Notes: generated by a model from the letters alone, not told the origin. Shown: positions 9,452 through 18,162, numbered from the stretch's first letter. The stretch is DNA of 64,000 nucleotides from Flavobacterium reichenbachii (GCF_002217435.1 NZ_MUHF01000007.1:366557-430556), one strand, 5' to 3'. Numbers and translations are program-made.

Positions 9452-9491
9452 AAGGTTCTGAGGTACTGAGATACTAAGGTTCTAAGGTTTT
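9452..9491 (+). repeat. 8-bp-periodic array, left arm
   Basis: Five consecutive octamers starting directly after the lipoprotein stop: AAGGTTCT, GAGGTACT, GAGATACT, AAGGTTCT, AAGGTTTT. Their consensus is RAGGTNCT. It faces an inverted partner array at 9613-9652 across a hairpin. Confidence 0.8.
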
Positions 9492-9510
9492 TAGAATCTT
9501 TGCACATAAT

Positions 9511-9552
9511 AAAAAGCGAATTAAAAATTAAATAATTTTTAATTCGCTTTTT
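9511..9552. terminator. Bidirectional terminator between convergent genes
   Basis: A perfect 20-bp palindrome (left arm 9511-9530, right arm 9533-9552) with a two-base loop. It starts with AAAAA and ends with TTTTT, so it can act as an intrinsic terminator on both strands for the convergent lipoprotein and DUF2971 genes. Confidence 0.85.
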
Positions 9553-9612
9553 CATTTTTTTGTATTTGTAAAATAAAAGAGATTCTTTTAATTTTGTGTC
9601 AGACAACAAGGA

Positions 9613-9652
9613 AAAAACTCAGCAACTCAGCGCCTCAGAACCTTAGCACCTT
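9613..9652 (-). repeat. 8-bp-periodic array, right arm (inverted)
   Basis: Read on the minus strand this is five octamers: AAGGTGCT, AAGGTTCT, GAGGCGCT, GAGTTGCT, GAGTTTTT. It has the same period and consensus as 9452-9491 in opposite orientation, about 29 of 40 positions matching unit by unit. Its edge touches the stop codon of the DUF2971 gene. Confidence 0.8.
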
Positions 9653-10353
9653 TAAATTAATATATCACTTTCCAGATCAGATTTTTCAATTTCAAAGCCA
9701 AAATCAAGACGCTCAACCAATTCGATAACCAGTTTTTTGTACCAGTTTTCAGATTTTGGGTGAATGTATATTTTCTCAATCAATTGATTGATATCTACAT
9801 TGATTTTTAATCCGTCATTCAGTTTAATGGTGCTTTTTGATGTGTCTGTAATAATTCTAAGTTCGCGTTCGTATTGAAAGCTTTTTCGTTTAAATAAAAA
9901 CGGAAAAAATAAATCGTCAAACGGAATATATTCCTTTTTGTAGTCAATGTAATTCACTTCGCCAATATACTGGTCAAAATTATTCTCCGGTTTTAATGCT
10001 TTTTGTAATCTTCCTATTGTTGACTGAATAGCTAAACCTTCGCTGTTTTGCGTGAATATCTGCCACATGGCAAACGATTCATATTCGTTAATATGCCAGC
10101 TGCTAATCGCAACTTTTTCGCGATGTGTTTTGTAATAATTTAAAAAGTCAGGATTGTCTGTGGCGAGTTTTTTAATCTCTTCGTAAGTGGGTTCGCTGAA
10201 AGTACCTTCATATTGATCTTCAAATTTATCAGAACGTGACATAAAAAGCTTTCGCGAAAGCAGTAAATCAAGAAATTTAGACAAATCTAAGTATTTCCAA
10301 ACAACAGTATCAGGGTCATCTGGAAGCTTAATATTAGGATTATTGAGATACAT
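9652..10353 (-). CDS. DUF2971 domain protein
   Basis: A 233-residue soluble protein of the DUF2971 family, whose biochemical role is not established. Typical family features are visible: VVWKYLDLSKFLDLL near residue 20, SRSDKFEDQYEGTF near 40-53, a central SSWHINEYESFAMWQIF (about 85-102), SEGLAIQST, and the C-terminal SFQYERELRIIT. There is no signal peptide. DUF2971 genes occur sporadically and some lie near defence or mobile genes, but nothing here supports such a role: the neighbours are a lipoprotein and an exporter. It follows the terminator of the exporter gene and so has its own promoter. Confidence 0.85.
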   Translation of the reverse strand: MYLNNPNIKLPDDPDTVVWKYLDLSKFLDLLLSRKLFMSRSDKFEDQYEGTFSEPTYEEIKKLATDNPDFLNYYKTHREKVAISSWHINEYESFAMWQIFTQNSEGLAIQSTIGRLQKALKPENNFDQYIGEVNYIDYKKEYIPFDDLFFPFLFKRKSFQYERELRIITDTSKSTIKLNDGLKINVDINQLIEKIYIHPKSENWYKKLVIELVERLDFGFEIEKSDLESDILI

Positions 10354-10390
10354 GTCAGGAGAATTAAGTCTTATCTAAGTTAAAAAAATA

Positions 10391-10440
10391 AACCCAGATT
10401 AAAGAAATTAAAATCAATTTTAATAATTCTTTAATCTGGG
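10391..10440 (-). terminator. Intrinsic terminator of the ABC exporter gene
   Basis: Stem CCCAGATTAAAGAAATTA (10393-10410) with TAATTCTTTAATCTGGG (10424-10440), one bulged base. On the minus strand it is followed by a T-rich tract at 10392-10380, fitting termination after the exporter gene. Confidence 0.8.
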
Positions 10441-10467
10441 TAAATGTATTGAGAAATAAGCAGCGTC

Positions 10468-12297
10468 TTAAGATTCGAATGACTGCATTGTTACCAGCTT
10501 ATTATAAGTTCCGTTGTGTGCAATTAATTGGTCGTGAGTTCCTTGTTCAACGATTTTTCCTTTTTGCATTACGATTATTACATCAGCTTTTTGAATTGTT
10601 GAAAGACGGTGAGCAATTATGATAGAAGTTCTATTCTGCATCATATTCTCTAAAGCAACCTGAACAAATTTTTCACTTTCTGTATCTAAATTAGAAGTAG
10701 CTTCATCAAGAATCATGATCGGCGGATTCTTCAATACTGCTCTTGCAATAGATAAACGTTGTTTTTGTCCGCCCGAAAGTTTATTTCCGCTGTCTCCGAT
10801 ATTCGTATAAATTCCTAAATCAAGATCTTTTACAAATTCGTAAGCATTTGCAATCTTTAACGCTTCGATAATTTCGTCATCTGTTGCGTCTAATTTTCCT
10901 AAAGAAATATTTGCTTTTATAGTATCGTTAAATAAAATACTGTCCTGAGTTACTAATCCGATTAAACTACGAAGTGACTGTAAATTTATATCTTTAATAT
11001 TGATTCCGTCAACAGAAATGGATCCGTCATTAACATCATAAAAACGAGTTAACAAATTTGCCATAGTACTTTTTCCGCTTCCAGACTGGCCGACAAGCGC
11101 AACAGTTTGCCCTTTTTTAATAGTAATAGAAAAATCCTTTAAAACAGTTTCTTTTTCATATTGAAAATTAATATTTTGAACTGTGATATTGTCGTCAAAA
11201 GTTGTTTTTTCTATTGCGTCGATTTTGCTTGTAATTGGGTTTTCCTGATCTAAAATCTCTAAAACACGTTCTGCTGCAGCATTTCCTCTTTTTACGCCAT
11301 AAGAAGCTTTAGAAATTGCTTTTGCAGGCGTTAGGATATTATAAGCCAATCCCATATAAGCAATAAAGGAAGGACCGCTCAGCGTTTTGTCAATTAAAAC
11401 CATTTGTCCGCCGTACCACAATAAAATAGCAATAACGGTAATTCCCATAAACTCACTTGCAGGAGAAGCTAAGTTTTGACGATTGCCTATACTATTTGAT
11501 AAATTGAAAAAACGTTCTGTTGAGTTTTGAAAAACAGTATTAAAGTAGTTTTCAGAATTATATCCTTTTACAACCTTCAATCCGCCAATAGTTTCTTCGA
11601 TTGTAGATAAAAAAGTACCTTGTTCTTCCTGCGCTTTTGTCGATTGTTTTTTAAGTTGTTTTCCAATTAATGAAATAATGTAACCTGAAATCGGAATAAA
11701 AATAAAAACAAACAACGTTAGTTTAGTGCTGATAATTAACATAGTTGTTATAGTAAAAACTATCGTTAACGGCTCTTTTACAATAAGTTCTAATATGGCT
11801 AAAAATGAATTTTGAACCTCGTTAACATCGGCAGAAATTCTGGAAATTACATCTCCTTTTCTTTTTTCAGAGTAAAAAGCCAAAGGCAGATCGAGCGTTT
11901 TTTTGTACATCGCATTTCGCATGTCTTTTAAAACCCCATTTCGTAAAAAAGTAATAAAAAACATGGCCAGATAATCGGCTAAGTTTTTTAATAAGAAAAT
12001 CGAAATTATAATGGCTACCATTATAGATAAAATGTAGCCGGGATCATGGTCGCCTTTTGTTGTAGTTATATAATAACTTAAATAGTCTTCTCCGTACTGC
12101 TGAAGTTTTAAAATTCCCTTATATACCGGTTTTATTTTTCTGGCTTTTGTCTGGTCAAATAAAACCTGAAGCATAGGTATTAAAGCCACAAACGAAAGTG
12201 TACTAAAAAGAGCATATAGCACATTAAAAAAAATGTTTAAAAATGCATATTTTTTATACGGATATATAAAAGGGACTATTTTTTTGAAATTACTCAT
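10468..12297 (-). CDS. ABC exporter, MsbA/multidrug-like half transporter
   Basis: A 609-residue fused permease-ATPase of the type I exporter family that works as a homodimer in the inner membrane. Six membrane helices fall in about residues 15-330, with an unusually long first loop after TM1. The ATPase domain (about 365-600) carries Walker A GQSGSGKST, signature LSGGQKQRLSIARA, Walker B IMILDEATSNLD and the switch His in IIAHRLST. All catalytic elements are present. It may export lipid A core or lipids as MsbA does, but drug export cannot be excluded. A terminator separates it from DUF2971 downstream, and another (12322-12352) from the mutase gene upstream. Confidence 0.92.
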   Translation of the reverse strand: MSNFKKIVPFIYPYKKYAFLNIFFNVLYALFSTLSFVALIPMLQVLFDQTKARKIKPVYKGILKLQQYGEDYLSYYITTTKGDHDPGYILSIMVAIIISIFLLKNLADYLAMFFITFLRNGVLKDMRNAMYKKTLDLPLAFYSEKRKGDVISRISADVNEVQNSFLAILELIVKEPLTIVFTITTMLIISTKLTLFVFIFIPISGYIISLIGKQLKKQSTKAQEEQGTFLSTIEETIGGLKVVKGYNSENYFNTVFQNSTERFFNLSNSIGNRQNLASPASEFMGITVIAILLWYGGQMVLIDKTLSGPSFIAYMGLAYNILTPAKAISKASYGVKRGNAAAERVLEILDQENPITSKIDAIEKTTFDDNITVQNINFQYEKETVLKDFSITIKKGQTVALVGQSGSGKSTMANLLTRFYDVNDGSISVDGINIKDINLQSLRSLIGLVTQDSILFNDTIKANISLGKLDATDDEIIEALKIANAYEFVKDLDLGIYTNIGDSGNKLSGGQKQRLSIARAVLKNPPIMILDEATSNLDTESEKFVQVALENMMQNRTSIIIAHRLSTIQKADVIIVMQKGKIVEQGTHDQLIAHNGTYNKLVTMQSFES

Positions 12298-12321
12298 TAT
12301 TAGGTTGTTATTTTTAGCTTT

Positions 12322-12353
12322 AAAACCCGACAGTCTTTAAATTGTCGGGTTTT
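12322..12353 (-). terminator. Terminator after the phosphohexomutase gene
   Basis: Stem AAAACCCGACA (12322-12332) with TGTCGGGTTTT (12343-12353) around a short AT-rich loop, lying between the mutase stop (12376) and the exporter start. The T-run on the minus strand is short, so strength is uncertain. Confidence 0.65.
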
Positions 12354-12375
12354 GTAAAAAAGCTTATGCACTTAT

Positions 12376-14103
12376 TTAATTCAATTGCATGTCTGCAATA
12401 ATATTTTGTATTTTTTGGTCTAAGAAACTTTCTGCTTCTTCAAAATCCAAAACAGATTCAATCTCGGCATTAACGCTGATATAGAATTTAATTTTTGGTT
12501 CTGTTCCGCTTGGTCTTGCGCAAATTTTAGAGCCGTCTGCAGTATAATAAATCAATACATTAGACTTTGGTATATCCATTACCGATTCTTCATTTGTCAA
12601 TAAATTCAAAGCAGTAGAAGATTGATAATCTTCTACCATAATAACGCTTTCTCCATTGATTTCTTTCAGAGGATTTTGACGTAGATTAATCATCATCTGA
12701 TTAATTTCTTCCAGACCTTCCATTCCTTTTTTAGTCAGCGAAACTAAGAATTCTTTATAGAAACCATTCTCAACATAAAGCTGTAAAAGTTCTTTGTAAA
12801 CAGAGCTTCCGGCTGCTTTTGCCTGAGCTGCAATTTCGCAGATCAACAAAGTAGCTGCAACTGCATCTTTATCTCTTACGGCATCGCCAACCATAAAACC
12901 AAAACTTTCTTCGCCGCCGCCAATAAACTCAAGCTCAGGAAAATCTTTGATCATTTTGGCAATCCATTTAAAACCAGTAAGGCCGACTTTGCATTCTACA
13001 CCATAACTTGTTGCGAGCTCCATTATCATCGGAGTCGAAACTATAGTAGAACCAACAAATTGTTTTCCGTTAATTTTTCCGGCTTTTTTCCATTGTTTTA
13101 ATAAAAATGAAGTCATTAAAACCATGGTCTGATTTCCGTTTAGTAAAATCATTTTACCATCGTTATCTCGTACTGCAACGCCTAAACGGTCGCAGTCAGG
13201 ATCTGTACCCACAACAATATCAGAATTTGTTTTGTCTGCCAAAGCCAAAGCCATCGTCAGAGCTTCTGGTTCTTCTGGGTTTGGAGATTTTACAGTAGGG
13301 AAATTTCCGTCTGGTACAGCTTGTTCCGGAACAATGTGTACGTTGTTATAACCAGCCTGAGATAAAGTGTCTGGAATTGATTTTATAGAAGTTCCGTGAA
13401 GCGAAGTAAAAACAATATGTAAGTTGTCTTTAGCCGCTGCCGGAGTATTAAAACTTGCGTTTTCTATAGAAGATTGTACAAAAGCTTTGTCAATTTCTGT
13501 ATCGATATACTTAATCAGGCTTTCGTTGGCATTAAATTTAATTTTGTCGTAGCTTAAATTTTCAATTACGTTAATAATAGCCGCATCTTGTGGCGGTACA
13601 ATCTGTCCTCCATCTTCCCAATAGACCTTGTAGCCATTATATTCTGGCGGATTGTGCGAAGCTGTCAATACAATACCGCACTGGCATCCTAAATATTTAA
13701 GAGCAAAGGACAATTCTGGAGTTGGTCGTAAATCTGAAAATAAGTAAACTTGAATTCCGTTTGCAGAGAAAACATCTGCCACAATCTTTGCCAGTGTGTT
13801 GCTGTTGTGACGGCAGTCGTAAGCTATAACAATTTTTATAGTTTGATTAGGAAAAACTTCGTGAAGATAATCAGATAAACCCTGAGTGTTTTTTCCAAGT
13901 GTATATTTGTTAATTCTATTGTTTCCCACACCCATCACACCGCGCATTCCGCCCGTTCCGAATTCCAGGTTTTTATAAAAACTTTCTTCAAGTTCTTTTG
14001 GAGCAGTTGTCATTAATTCCTTAACAGCTGCTTGTGTTTCACTGTCAAATGCTGGTGTCAGCCATTCATTTACAGCACTCAATATATTAGGAGCTATATT
14101 CAT
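12376..14103 (-). CDS. Phosphoglucomutase/phosphomannomutase family protein
   Basis: A 575-residue alpha-D-phosphohexomutase, the long cytoplasmic form that interconverts hexose 1- and 6-phosphates and feeds nucleotide-sugar and glycan synthesis. Motifs: RGVMGVGNNRIN near residue 55, the phosphoserine loop TASHNPPEYNGYKVYW (about 146-161), metal-binding GTDPDCDRLGVAV (about 300), sugar-specificity GGGEESFGFMVGD (about 400), and phosphate-binding ARPSGTEPKIKFYI near the C-terminus. All active-site elements are present. Substrate preference (glucose, mannose or both) cannot be read from sequence. It lies downstream of a GT2 glycosyltransferase gene on the same strand. Confidence 0.93.
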   Translation of the reverse strand: MNIAPNILSAVNEWLTPAFDSETQAAVKELMTTAPKELEESFYKNLEFGTGGMRGVMGVGNNRINKYTLGKNTQGLSDYLHEVFPNQTIKIVIAYDCRHNSNTLAKIVADVFSANGIQVYLFSDLRPTPELSFALKYLGCQCGIVLTASHNPPEYNGYKVYWEDGGQIVPPQDAAIINVIENLSYDKIKFNANESLIKYIDTEIDKAFVQSSIENASFNTPAAAKDNLHIVFTSLHGTSIKSIPDTLSQAGYNNVHIVPEQAVPDGNFPTVKSPNPEEPEALTMALALADKTNSDIVVGTDPDCDRLGVAVRDNDGKMILLNGNQTMVLMTSFLLKQWKKAGKINGKQFVGSTIVSTPMIMELATSYGVECKVGLTGFKWIAKMIKDFPELEFIGGGEESFGFMVGDAVRDKDAVAATLLICEIAAQAKAAGSSVYKELLQLYVENGFYKEFLVSLTKKGMEGLEEINQMMINLRQNPLKEINGESVIMVEDYQSSTALNLLTNEESVMDIPKSNVLIYYTADGSKICARPSGTEPKIKFYISVNAEIESVLDFEEAESFLDQKIQNIIADMQLN

Positions 14104-14144
14104 TTAAATTTCTTTTTTAATATTTAATTAAAGATAAGTTTTTT

Positions 14145-14243
14145 TCAGAAGATGATCCTGCTGTCTACTATATCTTTTACGGCTTCCGATCCCGAATTTT
14201 CAGATTTGACCATCAAAAAAGGATGCCTTTCGAAGCCTGCGGA
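14145..14243 (-). pseudogene. Possible coding remnant between GT2 and mutase genes
   Basis: The 162-bp gap holds a 32-codon open stretch on the minus strand, reading SAGFERHPFL then MVKSENSGSEAVKDIVDSRI and ending IF-stop. Its first Met is at 14213, giving a 22-residue ORF. The composition is protein-like, but no family is recognised and nothing distinguishes a tiny gene, a 3' remnant or chance. Confidence 0.25.
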
Positions 14244-14265
14244 TTATAAATTTCAGTGCTTTACG

Positions 14266-15213
14266 TTAAAAATTAACTTCTCTGGAAACCTTATAACGCG
14301 CTTCGTTGCTTTTAGTTCTCAAAATAATTTCGCCTAAAAATCCGGCCAGAAATAATTGAGTTCCTATAATCATTGATGTTATTGATAAATAAAAATGAGG
14401 TCTTTCTGTAATTAATCTGCTGGTTTTGTGAATGAATAATTTATCAATACCTAAGTATAAAGCCAGTAAAAAACCAATCATAAACATAATCGAACCCAAT
14501 AGTCCAAATAAGTGCATTGGTCTTTTTCCGAATCGGGATAAAAACCAAATTGTAATCAAATCAAGAAAACCGTTTACAAAACGATCCATTCCAAATTTGG
14601 TTTCGCCGTATTTACGCGCCTGATGAATTACCACTTTCTCACCGATTTTGTTAAATCCGGCATTTTTTGCAAGCACAGGAATGTAGCGGTGCATTTCGCC
14701 CGAAACTTCTATGTTTTTTACAACCGTATTTTTATAAGCTTTTAGCCCGCAGTTAAAATCATTTAGTTCAACGCCGGATGTTTTTCTTGCGGCCCAGTTG
14801 AATAATTTTGATGGTAAATTTTTAGCTACAACAGAGTCATAACGTTTCTTTTTCCATCCTGAAACCAAATCAAATTTTTGAGCCGTAATCATCTCATACA
14901 AACCTGGAATTTCGTCAGGACTGTCTTGTAAATCTGCATCCATTGTTATGATGACATCGCCGCTGGCTTTTGCAAAACCAGCATGAAGCGCTTGAGATTT
15001 TCCGAAATTTTTCATAAATCGAATCCCTTTTACATTCGGATTTTCATTAGAGAAACTTTCAATAATATTCCAAGAATTATCGGTACTTCCATCATCTACA
15101 AAGATGATTTCATAAGAGTAATTATTAGATTGCATCACTTTAATAATCCAAGAATAAAGTTCTTGCAGTGATTCCTCTTCGTTTAGAAGTGGTATTAGTA
15201 TAGATAAATTCAT
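14266..15213 (-). CDS. GT2 family glycosyltransferase (polyprenyl-phosphate sugar type)
   Basis: A 315-residue DPM1/GtrB-type enzyme that transfers a sugar from a nucleotide donor to a lipid phosphate carrier at the cytoplasmic face of the inner membrane. The catalytic GT-A domain shows SILIPLLNEEESLQELY (4-20), IIFVDDGSTDNSW, MDADLQDSPDE (the metal-binding DxD region, about 90-100) and the acceptor-region GLKAYKN. Two membrane helices follow (about 233-255 and 268-292), as in GtrB. It is 8 bp downstream of the DUF4199 gene, so the two probably share a transcript. Lipid acceptor and sugar are unknown. Confidence 0.9.
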   Translation of the reverse strand: MNLSILIPLLNEEESLQELYSWIIKVMQSNNYSYEIIFVDDGSTDNSWNIIESFSNENPNVKGIRFMKNFGKSQALHAGFAKASGDVIITMDADLQDSPDEIPGLYEMITAQKFDLVSGWKKKRYDSVVAKNLPSKLFNWAARKTSGVELNDFNCGLKAYKNTVVKNIEVSGEMHRYIPVLAKNAGFNKIGEKVVIHQARKYGETKFGMDRFVNGFLDLITIWFLSRFGKRPMHLFGLLGSIMFMIGFLLALYLGIDKLFIHKTSRLITERPHFYLSITSMIIGTQLFLAGFLGEIILRTKSNEARYKVSREVNF

Positions 15214-15221
15214 TTATGTTT

Positions 15222-15752
15222 TTATTCTTGTCTAGTTTTGCTTTTGAAAAATGCTGCCAAAATTAATCCAAAAACAGCGCTGAATACAATAGAAAAAGCG
15301 CAGCCTTTAATTAATTCAATAGTAGAGAAAGAATTATGCTCTTTCATTTTAGCAATATTCTCGTTAATAATAGAAGCAGGAGTACCCATTTTTTGCATAA
15401 ATCCTGCGGTATATTTAATTAATAATTCGCTTACAGTCTCTTTTGCACCTGGATCGATAACATTAAATAAGAGAATATTAAATAATGTAGAAATAAGAAT
15501 ACCTATTACGGCAGCTATAAAGTAAGTTGTAAATGCTTCTTTAAAGGTATAAACTCCGTTTAGTTGTTTTTTTGTTTTAGAAAGCAGAATAATAGCTATT
15601 GTTAGATTTATAGCCAGTCCTATTAAGCCAAACCACCATGAAACAAATAAATTTAAATCAATTGCATATATACTTGCTGTAATGAATGCAGATGTAATTC
15701 CAATGATTACACCAAAATTTATCCCATTTTTCTTTATAACTTCATTAATCAT
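15222..15752 (-). CDS. DUF4199 membrane protein
   Basis: A four-TM inner-membrane protein of the DUF4199 family, common in Bacteroidota and of unknown function. I start at the Met of MINEVIKKNGINFGVIIG (15752) instead of the upstream Met at 15791, because the extra 13 residues are not typical and the family starts with a short charged segment before TM1. TMs lie at about residues 9-28, 34-55, 72-97 and 150-172, and the conserved YTFKEAFTTYF follows TM2. Its neighbour is a GT2 glycosyltransferase, a pairing that suggests a role at the membrane in glycolipid synthesis, but that is inference. Confidence 0.85.
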   Translation of the reverse strand: MINEVIKKNGINFGVIIGITSAFITASIYAIDLNLFVSWWFGLIGLAINLTIAIILLSKTKKQLNGVYTFKEAFTTYFIAAVIGILISTLFNILLFNVIDPGAKETVSELLIKYTAGFMQKMGTPASIINENIAKMKEHNSFSTIELIKGCAFSIVFSAVFGLILAAFFKSKTRQE

Positions 15753-15871
15753 ATTTTCTATATGTTTAAAATTAATCCACAAATATAGCAATTACCATAT
15801 ATACAAAAGTCAGATGTATATTAAAAAAATTGACACAAAAGAAGTAACACTCAAAAATATTGATTAAAAGA

Positions 15872-15901
15872 TTTGTTTATTAAAAAATAAATGTAAATTT
15901 G
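15872..15901 (+). promoter_or_regulatory. Promoter of rpmE2
   Basis: TTTG at 15872-15875, an 18-nt spacer, and a perfect -7 element TAAATTTG at 15894-15901. This places the start site about 110 nt upstream of rpmE2, leaving a leader of roughly 110 nt. Confidence 0.75.
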
Positions 15902-16019
15902 CACACTCAAAAATAATTAAAAGTTTTTAAACAAAAAGAGTATCATTTATTTACACCTTTTTCTAACCATGAAAAAGCTTCAAAATGAAAATGCTCCAAA
16001 CAATAAATAAAAAATAAAG

Positions 16020-16274
16020 ATGAAAAAAGGAATCCACCCAGAAAATTACAGATTAGTTGCATTTAAAGACATGTCAAATGATGACGTTTTTATCACTAAA
16101 TCTACTGCAGATACAAAAGAAACAATTGAAGTTGACGGAGTTGAGTATCCAGTTGTAAAAATGGAGATTTCTAGAACATCTCACCCTTTTTATACTGGTA
16201 AATCTAAACTTATCGATACTGCAGGACGTATTGATAAATTCAAAACTAAATATGCTAAACACGCTAAAAAATAA
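16020..16274 (+). CDS. rpmE2: 50S ribosomal protein L31 type B
   Basis: An 84-residue ribosomal protein L31 of the zinc-independent type B (C-minus) form. It opens [20 protein letters not shown], has no CxxC pair, carries the 20-25-residue insertion typical of type B (near [17 protein letters not shown]), and ends with the basic [10 protein letters not shown] and RIDKFKTKY segments. It is a single-gene unit with a strong promoter and terminator. The roughly 110-nt leader could host autoregulation, but I see no clear conserved structure. Confidence 0.96.
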
Positions 16275-16295
16275 TAGCTGTTTTTATTCATATAC

Positions 16296-16326
16296 AAAGC
16301 CTTCCAAATTTGGGAGGCTTTTTTTT
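16296..16326 (+). terminator. Terminator of rpmE2
   Basis: Hairpin AAGCCTTCC / GGGAGGCTT followed by eight T residues, 22 bp after the stop codon. Confidence 0.88.
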
Positions 16327-16428
16327 GTGAAATTGTTTCTAAAACTTCAAAAATATAATCCTCAAACAAACGAATCTATGTTGGGTGATATCTTTATCTT
16401 TGAATAAAATAATTTAAAACAAATTCAA

Positions 16429-17001
16429 ATGGAGTCACTTAAAGCTGTTTTTGAAAAACTGGAACTAGAGATGCATCATTTTGAAAAGTTTAATGATGAA
16501 GTCCAGTTTAAAATTTTAAAGAAAAAAGAATATTTAATTCAGGAAGGTGCTGTTTGTGATTTTATAGGAATAGTAAATTACGGAAAACTTCGTTCGTATG
16601 TTCAAAATGACGGAGCTGAATACAATAATGATTTTTATCTCGAAAATAGTTTTGTGACTGCTTATACCAGTTATTTAACTCAAAGTCCGACAAACTGCAA
16701 CATTGAAGCTCTGGCCGAAACTGAAATTCAATACATCACTCTTAAACAGTTTAATAGATTAATAGAAGAGGATTTAGCTTTTTTAAAGCTCGCCAAATAT
16801 ATTTCTGATATATTTTTTATTAGAAAATGCAGACGAGAAACTTCTTTTCTGAAAAATTCTGCAGCAGAAAGACTCGAGCTGCTTTATAAAACATATCCGG
16901 GAATAGAACAGCAGGTTTCTCAATATCATATTGCGTCTTATCTTGGTATAAAACCTGAGTCTCTAAGCCGAATAAAACTCTTAACATACATCAATAAATA
17001 A
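16429..17001 (+). CDS. Crp/Fnr family transcriptional regulator
   Basis: A 190-residue cAMP-receptor-like regulator. The N-terminal cyclic-nucleotide-type beta barrel (about 10-115) has the usual YLIQEGAVCDFIGIVNYGKLR turn. A dimer helix (about 115-145) and a C-terminal winged HTH follow, with YHIASYLGIKPESLSRIK as recognition region (about 165-182). There is no Cys cluster for an Fe-S centre, so FNR-type oxygen sensing is unlikely. The length is normal for the short Bacteroidota group. A -7-like TATCTTTG is at 16395-16402. It lies 51 bp ahead of a tautomerase and an NTF2-like gene that it may regulate. Confidence 0.9.
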   Translation: MESLKAVFEKLELEMHHFEKFNDEVQFKILKKKEYLIQEGAVCDFIGIVNYGKLRSYVQNDGAEYNNDFYLENSFVTAYTSYLTQSPTNCNIEALAETEIQYITLKQFNRLIEEDLAFLKLAKYISDIFFIRKCRRETSFLKNSAAERLELLYKTYPGIEQQVSQYHIASYLGIKPESLSRIKLLTYINK

Positions 17002-17052
17002 GTGTTTATTTAGATTGAATTTTGTGCTTCAATAATCATAAATATTTGAAGT

Positions 17053-17460
17053 ATGCCAGTAATTAATCTACAAGTCAGCGGTCAGGAAAATCCTGATTTG
17101 GCAAAAGAACTAGTGCAGACTATAAGCAGTCTCACGAAAGATATCTTAAATAAAAAACCAGAAGTTACCGTAATAACGGTATCGTTTATACCAGATTATC
17201 TCTGGTTTATCAATTCAAAATCTTTAGCTGAATTGAAGAAGAATAGTTTCTTTTTGACTATTAAAATTTCAGACTCCACAAATTTAAAAGATGACAAAGC
17301 AAAGTTTATAGAAGCGCTGCATAATGCGCTTGCTTCAATATTGGGCAGTCTCCACCCCGTAAGTTATGCCGCAATAGAAGAAATGAAAGCCGATGCTTAT
17401 GGTTATGAGGGGCTTACAATAGAATATAAAATCATTAATAATAAAATTTCAAAAGTTTAA
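17053..17460 (+). CDS. Tautomerase superfamily protein
   Basis: A 135-residue protein starting M-P-V-I, so the mature N-terminus would be Pro1, the catalytic base of 4-oxalocrotonate tautomerase/MIF enzymes. Two beta-alpha-beta units are visible: about 2-60 (INLQVSGQ, then helix NPDLAKELVQTISSLTKDIL, then EVTVITVSFI) and about 70-130 (FFLTIKIS, helix DKAKFIEALHNALASIL). This is the fused, roughly 130-residue form. The substrate is unknown. It is 4 bp upstream of the NTF2-like gene, which makes co-transcription likely. Confidence 0.8.
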   Translation: MPVINLQVSGQENPDLAKELVQTISSLTKDILNKKPEVTVITVSFIPDYLWFINSKSLAELKKNSFFLTIKISDSTNLKDDKAKFIEALHNALASILGSLHPVSYAAIEEMKADAYGYEGLTIEYKIINNKISKV

Positions 17461-17464
17461 TTAA

Positions 17465-18001
17465 ATGAAAAAAATCAGCCTCTTGTCCTTTATAGTTTTG
17501 ACTATAATGCAGTGCTATGGACAGCAAAAACAGGACGACAACAAAAAGATACTCGCCATTATTGATTCCTATTCAAAAAGCGTAATCGAAAAAGATTCTA
17601 TCACATTTTACAGTTTATTTAATGATGATCATGTGGTGTGGTGCGCAGCTTATAAAGATCGGACTCAAGCCAGAGAAATTCAAGCAAAGGGCGAAGCAAA
17701 AGCCGGAAGCAGTTATTTTTCGGGTTCTTACAAAGGATTTCTAAGAGGCTTGTTTAGACATAAAACAACCGAAGATAAATTTGACACTATTAAAATTGTT
17801 CAGGACGGAACTGTTGCCTCCGTAACAATGGATTATAGTTTTTGGGCAGATAACGAAATGACAAATTGGGGAAGTAAGTATTTAAATCTGATTAAAAAAG
17901 AGGGTAAATGGAAGATTACAAGTGTAATATATTCCTTAGAATTAGTTAAATATTTTAAACAGCCAGAGCGTAAAACTAAAAAGCAGGCAAAAAATATATA
18001 A
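17465..18001 (+). CDS. Exported NTF2-like (SnoaL/DUF4440-type) protein
   Basis: A 178-residue protein with a signal peptide (about 1-19, ending CYGQ) and one NTF2-like domain. The family pattern is an N-terminal helix DNKKILAIIDSYSKSVIEKDSITFYSLFNDDHVVW, then curved strands ending in the typical WGSKYLNLIKKEGKWKITSVIYS. Proteins of this fold bind small ligands or act as isomerases; without clear catalytic residues no activity can be named. It is the third gene after a Crp-type regulator and a tautomerase, followed by a terminator. Confidence 0.82.
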   Translation: MKKISLLSFIVLTIMQCYGQQKQDDNKKILAIIDSYSKSVIEKDSITFYSLFNDDHVVWCAAYKDRTQAREIQAKGEAKAGSSYFSGSYKGFLRGLFRHKTTEDKFDTIKIVQDGTVASVTMDYSFWADNEMTNWGSKYLNLIKKEGKWKITSVIYSLELVKYFKQPERKTKKQAKNI

Positions 18002-18026
18002 GATATATGCTGTGTTTAAATATTGT

Positions 18027-18057
18027 AAAAAGCTGCAGGTTTTATTGCAGCTTTTTT
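18027..18057 (+). terminator. Terminator of the Crp-tautomerase-NTF2 group
   Basis: AAAAAGCTGCA / TGCAGCTTTTTT hairpin with a T-run, 26 bp after the NTF2-like stop. Confidence 0.85.
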
Positions 18058-18132
18058 ATGGATCAAATCTCCTGTTATTTTATTGGTTTTAATTGTATTG
18101 CTGTATTTTCTTTCATTACGATAACACATTTA

Positions 18133-18162
18133 ATTGAACAAAATAAAATATTTGTAACTTTG
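18133..18162 (+). promoter_or_regulatory. Promoter of the GlmU-like gene
   Basis: ATTG (18133-18136), 18-nt spacer, perfect -7 element TAACTTTG (18155-18162), about 43 bp before the start codon. Confidence 0.72.

Noticed and set aside
9652..10353. DUF2971 gene as a defence-island member
   Set aside because: No other defence gene lies within this region; its neighbours are ordinary envelope and metabolic genes.
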